From assembly GCA_963802635.1 (NCBI GenBank), contig CAWDJJ010000002.1, positions 434,001 through 498,000 on the forward strand: 64,000 nt of DNA. Direction: 5' to 3'. The notes under the pieces are model-generated. The model saw nothing but the letters and a program-made list of their open reading frames with translations. It was not told the DNA's origin and ran no database searches. Each line of letters starts with the position of its first letter. Positions within the stretch are counted from its first letter, which is position 1. This DNA is from CAVTLG01 sp963802635 (lineage in GTDB: Bacteria; Chloroflexota; Ktedonobacteria; Ktedonobacterales; Ktedonobacteraceae). The position numbers and the translations under genes were made by a program. This document shows, one piece after another, positions 19,355 through 26,794 of the stretch.

Positions 19355-20050
19355 CTACGCTCCTATCATGCTATCCTGCCTCAGCAAAAGCTGGAGCATA
19401 CATTGCCTGCCAAGCGTTACATCAGCCTGTACGACGCTGCCTGCATGCAGGGTCATCGACGCACTTTTACTCAATGAGATTAGGGCCACTCTTGATGGTT
19501 GGTCTGGCAGAGCAGCACATGCGGTCCCTAGTGCAAAACCACTTGATATACGCGGCATCGTTTGGGTAGCATTCCCCCTATCGAAAGTGGTAGGAGGTGG
19601 CATCAGTTTTTCCCCATCTTTTAGATACTGCAAGAGACCATCGTTCTTACAGATGGTGTAGGGAGAAACGATGCCTGGCTCAACGACTGAGAGCACTGTA
19701 TCTACTTGCAGGCCCGTTGTACCAGAGCGTAATAGTGTGGGTAAACCAGGCTGTAATTTTCCAGCCTGATCGGCAGGTAAAAATACCACTGCAACCTCCT
19801 CACCATTTCTCGATGACTTACTTGCGCCACTGTAAACATTGCTTGTGCGATGCAATACGATGCCTGATCCACTTACAGAGAAAGGAATTTGTAGAGACCA
19901 TACCAGCACACTCAGAGTGAGCAATGCTGCCAGCAACAGCCACAAAAACATCTGGATCTGCCAGCCAGCGAAGGATAGAGCCGTTTCTTTTGCCTGAACT
20001 TGTCCATAGTGCTCTAACGCGCTGCTACGAAAAATCTGACGACTAGCAAT
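19355..20050 (-). CDS. HlyD-like membrane fusion protein of a bacteriocin exporter
   Basis: A short adaptor of about 232 residues: cytoplasmic N-terminus (SRQIFRSSALEHYGQVQAKE), one membrane helix (FLWLLLAALLTLSVLVW) and an extracytoplasmic beta-rich part beginning with the GSGIVLH motif usual in NHLP-type secretion proteins. A perfect Shine-Dalgarno sequence AGGAG lies 7 bases before an ATT codon at 20048-20050, and a TAA stands two codons further upstream. The start is therefore a rare ATT or a mutated ATG. An internal ATG at 19951 would remove the conserved N-terminus. Its stop codon lies 3 bases before the LanT start, so the two were one operon. Confidence 0.65.
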   Translation of the reverse strand: MASRQIFRSSALEHYGQVQAKETALSFAGWQIQMFLWLLLAALLTLSVLVWSLQIPFSVSGSGIVLHRTSNVYSGASKSSRNGEEVAVVFLPADQAGKLQPGLPTLLRSGTTGLQVDTVLSVVEPGIVSPYTICKNDGLLQYLKDGEKLMPPPTTFDRGNATQTMPRISSGFALGTACAALPDQPSRVALISLSKSASMTLHAGSVVQADVTLGRQCMLQLLLRQDSMIGA

Positions 20051-20287
20051 TGTTTATCTCCTCTTCTTTACTTCTCCTGATGCCAAGCCACTTGCTATCT
20101 TCGACATCACTTTGCCTCATCCCTGGCAACAGCTCTCCTTCCCACCAGATGCGTAAGTACGTCCATTCTATAAATACGAGTTTCCGCCTCTTCTATAAGT
20201 ATACTCACACTTCCTAATAGATGACATTCTATAAATTATTGCTTACGTTTCCCCATATAGGTGAAATTGAGAGGGAAAATCATTGCT
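20051..20287. other. Intergenic region upstream of the repeat-protein array
   Basis: I see no lanthipeptide precursor gene here. It is A/T- and pyrimidine-rich, with no recognised RNA or promoter. Confidence 0.35.
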
Positions 20288-20442
20288 TCTCTTCAAGCTA
20301 GAACTATTGTACATCTTTCTCTGCTTGCTTTCTTCCCTCCTTTCCCCTTTTCTTTTGCCCACTTTTCAGCTACACTGTCTGCTAGGCTTCTTTTGGTATA
20401 CCAATGTGGGGGGTGATGAAGAGTTCAGAAAGGATATCTGTT
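20288..20442 (+). repeat. Conserved pyrimidine-rich leader, copy 1
   Basis: The block begins TTCAAGCTAGAACTATTG and continues with a C/T-rich run (CTGCTTGCTTTCTTCCC) and TACACTGTCTGCTAGGC. It ends in the Shine-Dalgarno AGAAAGGA, 8 bases before the ATG at 20443. Related blocks precede the next three genes. Confidence 0.75.
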
Positions 20443-21792
20443 ATGCCTCACAAGACAGATGTGCAGCAAAAACCGGGCGGGGATAGGCCCAGCGAGATCG
20501 AATCAGAGAGTGGCACCCTCTCTACACCTGAACTTGATGTCACCCGGATGGTTCTGAAAAGAAACCGTGAATCGTTCACTAAGGAGGACTCAGACAGAGA
20601 TCCCTTGACAGAAAAGAGATATTTTGATGTGAACAAATATAAAACGGTATTTGATGTAATTAACGAGACACTAAGAAAAGAAATACAGTTAGGGTTAACA
20701 ACACTAATAGTAACAAGGAATCGTTATAAAGATCGACAGGAGCAATATAATTTTTATAACCAAATGGCAAAGCAGCAATTTGATCTGACGCTTCAACAGG
20801 TGAGTAAGGAGGGCAAGCAACGTCGTACTGATGCCGCCTCTTCCAGCTCCGACCAGAAACCTACGCCTTTCCATGAGGGACTTGGTCGACCTGCTAAAGG
20901 CAAGCAACGTCGTACTGATGCCATCCCTTCCAGCTCCGACCAGAAACCCATATCTCCTACTGAGAAGCCATCTGAGCAATCTGATCGACCGGCTAAGCGC
21001 ACAAAGACAGAGGAGCAACTTTACAATTCCATAATAGAGGAGAAAACTGGTAAAACTGTATCAGAGCTACAATCGATAGCAAGAGTAAACGAAACGTCTT
21101 TCAAAGATGTGTATGAATATTATACGATAGTAAATAACGAGATCACCCTTGAAGAAACTGGCTGTTCCGTTCCTCAACTACAAGAATTAGCGCAAAAGAC
21201 TAACAAGTCTTTTCAACAGGTACACATGGAACTGGCTGCTGTTCATAACGAGATCACCCTTGAAGAAACTGGCTGTTCCGTTCCTCAGCTACAAGAGTTA
21301 GCAGCAAATGCATCCACAACTTTTCAAGATATGCGTTGGCTGCAAGCTTTCTTACATAATGAGATCACCCTTGAAGAAACTGGCTGTTCCGTTCCTCAGC
21401 TACAAGAGTTAGCGCAAAAGACTAACAAGTCTTTTCAACTGCTACGCCAAGAACTGGCTGCTGCTTATAATGAGATCACCGTCCAAGAAACTGGCTATTC
21501 CGTTCCTCAGCTACAAGAGTTAGCAGCAAATGCATCCACAACTTTTCAAGATATGCGTTCGAAGAAAGCTCTCCTACACAATGAGAAAACTATCCAGGAA
21601 ACTGGCTGTTCCATTCCTGAGTTACAAGCTATGGCAAAGGAGACTAGCAAGCCTTTTCAACAGGTACGCCAAGAACTGGCTGCTGTTCATAATGAGAGAT
21701 CAACAGATGACCTTCAAGCCTTGATCCAGGACATTGTTGCTGATTTTGAAGAGGATTATTTCCCGTCCTCTGCCGATTTTGAGGAAGGATAG
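20443..21792 (+). CDS. Tandem helical-repeat protein, paralogue A
   Basis: A 449-residue protein of a family I do not recognise. The start is fixed by AGAAAGGA. An N-terminal motif LDVTRMV is followed by a domain of about 60 residues (VFDVINETLRKEI, FYNQMAKQQFDLTLQQ), then a Ser/Pro/Lys-rich linker with a duplicated KGKQRRTDA segment and a basic cluster PAKRTKTEE. From about residue 190 come six repeats of 37 residues: ETGCSVPQLQELA, a variable loop, SFQQV and ELAAVHNEIT. The loops alternate QKTNK, ANAST, QKTNK, ANAST, so the higher-order unit is 222 bp. Each repeat should fold as two helices. The C-terminus is acidic. It is the first of four tandem paralogues. Confidence 0.8.
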   Translation: MPHKTDVQQKPGGDRPSEIESESGTLSTPELDVTRMVLKRNRESFTKEDSDRDPLTEKRYFDVNKYKTVFDVINETLRKEIQLGLTTLIVTRNRYKDRQEQYNFYNQMAKQQFDLTLQQVSKEGKQRRTDAASSSSDQKPTPFHEGLGRPAKGKQRRTDAIPSSSDQKPISPTEKPSEQSDRPAKRTKTEEQLYNSIIEEKTGKTVSELQSIARVNETSFKDVYEYYTIVNNEITLEETGCSVPQLQELAQKTNKSFQQVHMELAAVHNEITLEETGCSVPQLQELAANASTTFQDMRWLQAFLHNEITLEETGCSVPQLQELAQKTNKSFQLLRQELAAAYNEITVQETGYSVPQLQELAANASTTFQDMRSKKALLHNEKTIQETGCSIPELQAMAKETSKPFQQVRQELAAVHNERSTDDLQALIQDIVADFEEDYFPSSADFEEG

Positions 21793-21812
21793 AGCGAAAA
21801 CGAAGAACACTT

Positions 21813-21938
21813 ATAGTGCATCTTTCTCTGCTTGCTTTCTTCCCTCTTTTCCCCTTTTCTTTTGCGCACTTTTCGGCTACACTTTCTGCTAGGCTTCTTT
21901 CGCAGAAACGATTTATCTCTTCAGAAAGGACATTTGTT
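21813..21938 (+). repeat. Conserved pyrimidine-rich leader, copy 2
   Basis: Nearly identical to copy 1 over CATCTTTCTCTGCTTGC and the following C/T run through CTGCTAGGCTTCTTT. It then carries GCAGAAACGATTT, shared with copies 3 and 4, and the Shine-Dalgarno AGAAAGGA 8 bases before the ATG. Confidence 0.75.
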
Positions 21939-23528
21939 ATGTTTGGCAACGGTAGGAGGGGGGACAACACAGGGGGAGAACACCAATATCGAGAGATCAA
22001 CCCAGAGACTAACAACCCCTGGCAGAACACACTCGATGTCACCCAGACGGTCAGGCGTTCGCCAGAGCAAGTATTCTCTCTAACGTCCCCCACAGTCACC
22101 CAACACTCCGATTCTCTCCTACAAGGTCGAGCACCTATTGAACAGCACACTATCCAGGTTTTACCAGGAGAAACACCATTTCGAGCTATTAATCGTAAAC
22201 TCAAATCTCTATATGGCATAGATATAAATACGTTACTTAAGACAAAACAAGATATAAAAGGAAGGCAACAAATCTTTGATTTTTATGACGAGATAGCACA
22301 AAGTCAATTTAATACATCACTTTTTCAGCTGGAACGTGAACAACGTGACATACCAGGTGCTAATAGGCGTCCTCGAAAGCTACGAAAGGACGTAACTCGC
22401 TCCCCTATACCCGGGCCACCAGATGCAGCAGAAGGAGCTTCCCAGCATCCCCAAGCAACCGATAAGACAGCAAAACAGCGCCATTTCCATCCACAACCTG
22501 GCGAAACCATATTTGAAACCGTTAATCGCGCGATGCAAAAAGAAGCAGGATTCTCATTAAAGACGATACTAGACACAAAAAGCTCTTTACCAGAGCGACA
22601 GGCTATATTTGAACAGTATAACGAAAAAACAAAACAGGACTATGGACAAACACTTCAACGGATACTAAAGAATCGAAATAAACGTGGTGTAGATGCCAGC
22701 ACCTCTCACTCCAGTTCTCAGGATCTACTTGAGCAGCCTGCTAAACGTGCTCGGAAGACACAGAAGAAATCTTCTAATAACAAGGAATTGCACAAATCCG
22801 TAAAGGTGGCAACTGACAAATCCTTTAATGAATTACAAACTTTAGCTAAAAACACAAACAGGTCTTTTGAAGAGGTATATCAGGAACAGGCTGATGCTCA
22901 CAATATAAGCACCGCCGAGGAAACCGGCTATCACATAGAGGAGATACAAACTATGGCAAAAGAGAAAGGAGTTTCTTTTCAAGATCTACGCAAGCAACTG
23001 GCTGCTGAGAATGAGAAGGCCATCGAGGAAACTGGCTATTCTGTATACAGATTAAGAATGATAGAAAAAAACAGTAACAAAGATTACAACCAGATCTACC
23101 GGGAACAGGCTAAATTTTACCAGCGCCTTAGGGGGGGTGTTGATGAAGATGATGAGACGTCTGGAGAAGAATTGTCAAGCGAAGACGAGAGAGATCGGAG
23201 CCAGATAGCAGAGTCGTTAACAGCTCTTCAAGACCAGGGAGATCAGAGACTGACAGGCGGCTCCATCGCCGAGTCACCTGCTAGAGCGGAAGAGGCTTCC
23301 CCGCCTTCTCAAGAAACTGGTTATGTACATGCACACACTCAACACCTTGATAGTCCATTGGGGCCAGATACCAGTTCTTCTAGTTCCGATCATATGCCAC
23401 GGCGGGTACCGACAATAGAGGAGCTGATACAGCGAGCCCAGCAGAGAAAGACTACCATGACTGAGCCAGTACAACCTAGCCCTTTTCGTGAAGGGAGAGA
23501 AAATTCTGATAACTTTTTAGGGAACTGA
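21939..23528 (+). CDS. Tandem helical-repeat protein, paralogue B, with acidic C-terminal tail
   Basis: A 529-residue protein; the ATG at 21939 has a perfect ribosome-binding site. The N-terminal module found once in paralogues A and C is duplicated here: residues about 67-137 (PGETPFRAINRKLKSL) and about 181-250 (PGETIFETVNRAMQKE). A basic cluster PAKRARKTQKKSS follows. Only three divergent repeats remain (FNELQTLAKNTNRSFEEVY and two more with EETGY). Then comes a strongly acidic stretch (DEDDETSGEELSSEDERD) and a Ser/Pro-rich tail. Basic clusters, repeats and an acidic tail are a layout otherwise seen in nuclear-acting effectors. That comparison is inference; the protein has no signal peptide if the ATG is right. 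Confidence 0.78.
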   Translation: MFGNGRRGDNTGGEHQYREINPETNNPWQNTLDVTQTVRRSPEQVFSLTSPTVTQHSDSLLQGRAPIEQHTIQVLPGETPFRAINRKLKSLYGIDINTLLKTKQDIKGRQQIFDFYDEIAQSQFNTSLFQLEREQRDIPGANRRPRKLRKDVTRSPIPGPPDAAEGASQHPQATDKTAKQRHFHPQPGETIFETVNRAMQKEAGFSLKTILDTKSSLPERQAIFEQYNEKTKQDYGQTLQRILKNRNKRGVDASTSHSSSQDLLEQPAKRARKTQKKSSNNKELHKSVKVATDKSFNELQTLAKNTNRSFEEVYQEQADAHNISTAEETGYHIEEIQTMAKEKGVSFQDLRKQLAAENEKAIEETGYSVYRLRMIEKNSNKDYNQIYREQAKFYQRLRGGVDEDDETSGEELSSEDERDRSQIAESLTALQDQGDQRLTGGSIAESPARAEEASPPSQETGYVHAHTQHLDSPLGPDTSSSSSDHMPRRVPTIEELIQRAQQRKTTMTEPVQPSPFREGRENSDNFLGN

Positions 23529-23655
23529 GTAGAGAAGCCGGGTCACGCTTCTCCTCGTGTACTCATTCATGCAACCATCATCACTGGCCTTTGCCAGCTT
23601 TTTTCGCTCACCCCCTGATTCTGCTCACGACTACCGCCATAGTTTGTCATTGCTT

Positions 23656-23782
23656 CTATTCTAGCCAGAACCTGTGTATCTCTCTCTTCTTCCCTCTTTC
23701 CCCCTTGTTTCCGCCTCTTTTTTCGACTACACTGCTTATAGACTGTGTTGCAGAAACGATTTCTTCAGAAGGGACATTCGCG
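23656..23782 (+). repeat. Conserved pyrimidine-rich leader, copy 3
   Basis: It begins with TATTCTAGCCAGAACCTG and has the same C/T-rich core, TACACTGCTTATAGAC, GCAGAAACGATTTC and the Shine-Dalgarno AGAAGGGA 8 bases before the ATG at 23783. Confidence 0.72.
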
Positions 23783-25258
23783 ATGGCTAGCGGCGATGCA
23801 CGTACGCTGAAAAGGCAGAGAAGGGACCAACCCGGCGAGACCCACCCAGAGGGTAGCAACACCGAGCAACCTTCATTTGATGTTACCAAGATGGTCAGGC
23901 AAGGACGCTCTCAATCGCCCATCGAAGATGCTTCCGGAGGAGATTCCCTCCCACAAGGCCAAGCGCCTATCGAACAGCACTATTTCCAGCCAGAACCTGG
24001 CGAAACACCATTTGCTACTGTTGACCGAGTAATAAGAGGAAAAATGAGAATAGGGATAAGTACGTTATTAAAAACGAGAGATGGCGGAGGTACGAGAGTA
24101 GATGCCTTTAAATTTTATAACGAGAAAACAAAAGAGCAATTTAGACTATCACTTCAACAACTATACAGTCTGCAACATTCTAAAAAACCTGTTGCAAATG
24201 CCAGTACCTCCGGCTCTGGTTCTCAGAACCCACCTTGGCCTAATAAACGTGCCCGAACAACAACCCACCCTGATTCTACGGCTCTCCACGAAAATACCTC
24301 CCCTCACCCGACTCAGAGAAAAAGCTCCAATAATACAAAGGCATTATCAAAAGAGGGATTAAGAAAGGACGAAGCTGAGGTATTACGAGAAACTGGCTAT
24401 TCAAGACATCATTTGAAAGGTATAGCAAAAAAAGAAAAAACTTCTTATATATATATATATCGGGAATATTGCGCAGCAATGCAGGAAACTGGCAAATCAC
24501 TAGAATATATAGAAAATATGGTTAAACAGACAAACATTCCTTTTCAAGACCTATACCGGGAACTGGCTGCTGCTCATAATAAGAAAACCATTCAGGAAAC
24601 TGGCAAATCCATAGCAGAGATACAATCTATGGCAGAACAGACAGAAACTCCTTTTCAAGACTTACGCCAGAAACTCGCTGCTGATCATAATGAGAGAACC
24701 ATCCAGAAAACTGGCAAATCCATAGCAGAGATACAATCTATGGTAGAACAGACAAACATTCCTTTTCAAGACCTACACCGGGAACTGGCTGTCGATTATA
24801 ATAAGAAAACCATCGAAGAAACTGGCTATTCCGTACAAGATATACAATCTATGGTAGAAAATACAAAAACTCCTTTTCAAGACTTACGCCAGAAACTCGC
24901 TGCTGATCATAATGAGAGAACCATCCAGAAAACTGGCAAATCCATAGCAGAGATACAATCTATGGCAGAACAGACAGAAACTCCTTTTCAAGATCTACAA
25001 CGTAAACTAGCTGTCGATTATAATAAGAAAACCATCCAGAAAACTGGCTATCCCGTAGATGAGATACAATCTATGACAGAACAGACAGAAACTCCTTTTC
25101 AAACATTATACGATAAACTGGCTGCTGATAATAAGAAAACCATCCAGAAAACTGGCTATCCCGTAGATGAGATACAATCTATGGCAAAATATACTCGAAA
25201 GCCTTTTCAACAAGTATACGATGAACTTGCTGCTGCTCATAATGCGAGAACCATCTAG
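23783..25258 (+). CDS. Tandem helical-repeat protein, paralogue C
   Basis: A 491-residue protein. N-terminal motif FDVTKMV, then the single N-terminal module (PGETPFATVDRVIRGK, FYNEKTKEQFRLSLQQ) near residues 64-130, a linker with the basic cluster NKRARTTTH, and from about 193 eight repeats of 36-38 residues: TGKSIAEIQSMAEQT, then TPFQDLRQKLAADHNERT. The loop between the two predicted helices varies (KQTNI, EQTET, EQTNI, ENTKT, EQTET, EQTET, KYTRK). The gene ends in TAG exactly where the next repeat would begin; the frame continues with two more repeat-like units. Confidence 0.8.
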   Translation: MASGDARTLKRQRRDQPGETHPEGSNTEQPSFDVTKMVRQGRSQSPIEDASGGDSLPQGQAPIEQHYFQPEPGETPFATVDRVIRGKMRIGISTLLKTRDGGGTRVDAFKFYNEKTKEQFRLSLQQLYSLQHSKKPVANASTSGSGSQNPPWPNKRARTTTHPDSTALHENTSPHPTQRKSSNNTKALSKEGLRKDEAEVLRETGYSRHHLKGIAKKEKTSYIYIYREYCAAMQETGKSLEYIENMVKQTNIPFQDLYRELAAAHNKKTIQETGKSIAEIQSMAEQTETPFQDLRQKLAADHNERTIQKTGKSIAEIQSMVEQTNIPFQDLHRELAVDYNKKTIEETGYSVQDIQSMVENTKTPFQDLRQKLAADHNERTIQKTGKSIAEIQSMAEQTETPFQDLQRKLAVDYNKKTIQKTGYPVDEIQSMTEQTETPFQTLYDKLAADNKKTIQKTGYPVDEIQSMAKYTRKPFQQVYDELAAAHNARTI

Positions 25259-25451
25259 GAAACTGGCTATTCCGTACAAGATATACAATCTAGGGCAGAA
25301 TATACAGAAACTCCTTTTCAAACACTACGCCAGAAACTCGCTGCTGATCGTAATGCGAGAACCATCTAGGAAACTGGTCATTCTGTAAAAGCGTTGCAAG
25401 TGATAGCAAAACAGCTCGAAAGCCTTTTGAATGGGCATACCAGGAGCAGGC
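25259..25451 (+). pseudogene. Repeat units continuing in frame after the stop of paralogue C
   Basis: After the TAG at 25256-25258 the frame stays open for a complete further repeat (ETGYSVQDIQSRAEYTET), then hits a second TAG at 25367-25369 at the same repeat position, then a divergent unit (ETGHSVKALQVIAKQ). Both stops replace the CAG or GAA of intact repeats. The last unit runs into the leader of the next gene. Confidence 0.75.
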
Positions 25452-25592
25452 TATTCAAGCTAGAACTATTGTGCATCCATCCCTGCTTGCTTTCTTCCCT
25501 CTTTCCCCCTTGTCTCTGCCTCTTTCTTCGACTATATTGCTTATCAGACTTGGTTGCAGAAACGATTTCTTCAGAAGGAAGGGACATTCGCG
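25452..25592 (+). repeat. Conserved pyrimidine-rich leader, copy 4
   Basis: It starts with TTCAAGCTAGAACTATTG, as in copy 1, followed by the C/T-rich core, GCAGAAACGATTTC and a Shine-Dalgarno region with a small duplication (AGAAGGAAGGGA) before the ATG at 25593. It directly abuts the decayed last repeat of paralogue C. Confidence 0.75.
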
Positions 25593-26672
25593 ATGGCTGG
25601 AGGCGATGTACGTGCACCGAACAAGCGGGGAAGGGACCAACTTAGCGAGACCAACTCACAGGATAGCAACTCCGAGCAAGGTTCTCTTAATGTTACCCGG
25701 ATGGTCACGCAAGAAAATCGCCACAAACACCCTCGAACCACCTACTCCGATCATGATAAATCGTCTACGGGCCTCTACGACAATACTTCCCGTGACCAGA
25801 CTCAGAGAGAAGGCTCCTATGATACCGATGCCTCAAGACAGCACGAAGCTGAGGTATTACAGGAAACCGGTGCCTCAAAAGCTGACTTGCTCAATATAGC
25901 AAACAATGAACGTAGATCTTTAAAAGATGTATACCGCGAATATCGCACTATCATGCAGGAAACCGGTGCCTCAAAAGCTGACTTGCTCGATATAGCAAAC
26001 AATGAACGTAGATCTTTAAAAGATGTATACCGCGAATATCGCACTATCATGCAGGAAACCGGTGCCTCAAAGGATGATCTGCTCAATATAGCAAACAATG
26101 ATAATAGGTCTTTTAAAGATGTATACCGCGAATATCGCACTATCATGCAGGAAACCGGTGCCTCAAAGGATGATCTGCTCAATATAGCAAACAATGATAA
26201 TAGGTCTTTTAAAGATGTATATCAGGAATACGCTACAACAATGCAGGAAACCGGTGCCTCAAAGGATGATCTGCTCGATATAGCGAATAACAACAATATT
26301 CCTTATCACGATGTATATCAGGAATATGCTACAACAATGCAGGAAACTGGTAAATCATTAGAATATATAAAAAATATGGTAAAACAGACAGAAATTCGTT
26401 TTCAAGACCTACGCCGGGAACTGGCTGCTGATTATAATAAGAGAAACATCCAGGAAACTGGCTATTCCACAGCACAGATACAAACTATGGCAAAAGATAA
26501 ACAAACTCCTTTTCAAGCACTACGCCGGAAACTGACTGCTGATTATAATAAGAGAAACATCCGGGAAACTGGCTATTCCACAGAAAGGCTACAATTTATA
26601 GCAAAAGCGACAAAAACTCCTTTTCAAGCACTACGCCAGCAACTAGTTGCTGATAATAAGAGAAACATCTAG
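25593..26672 (+). CDS. Tandem helical-repeat protein, paralogue D
   Basis: A 359-residue protein. It keeps the N-terminal motif LNVTRMV but lacks the PGETPF module and goes almost directly to eight repeats from about residue 84. The first five are 32 residues long and nearly identical (ETGASKADLLNIANN, then SLKDVYREYRTIMQ); the last three are 36-38 long and like those of paralogue C. Loop residues vary: NNERR twice, NNDNR twice, NNNNI, KQTEI, KDKQT, KATKT. Helix one (SKADLLNIA) resembles that of BAT/TALE repeats. The gene ends in TAG at the same repeat codon as paralogue C, and one more decayed repeat (ETGHSVAALQVIAKQ) follows to about 26760. Confidence 0.8.
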   Translation: MAGGDVRAPNKRGRDQLSETNSQDSNSEQGSLNVTRMVTQENRHKHPRTTYSDHDKSSTGLYDNTSRDQTQREGSYDTDASRQHEAEVLQETGASKADLLNIANNERRSLKDVYREYRTIMQETGASKADLLDIANNERRSLKDVYREYRTIMQETGASKDDLLNIANNDNRSFKDVYREYRTIMQETGASKDDLLNIANNDNRSFKDVYQEYATTMQETGASKDDLLDIANNNNIPYHDVYQEYATTMQETGKSLEYIKNMVKQTEIRFQDLRRELAADYNKRNIQETGYSTAQIQTMAKDKQTPFQALRRKLTADYNKRNIRETGYSTERLQFIAKATKTPFQALRQQLVADNKRNI

Positions 26673-26794
26673 GAAACTGGTCATTCTGTAGCAGCGTTAC
26701 AAGTTATAGCAAAACAGCTAGAAAGCCCTTTCAATAGGTATACCAGAAGCAGGATGCCTTGAACCTGCATATCGTCGAGGGTTTTTACGACCAT

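Noticed and set aside
21816..23782. Hydrophobic N-terminal extensions of repeat proteins B and C that look like signal peptides
   Set aside because: They come from the conserved non-coding leader. Frame relation to the gene differs in copies 1 and 4, and a perfect ribosome site marks the later ATG in all four genes.
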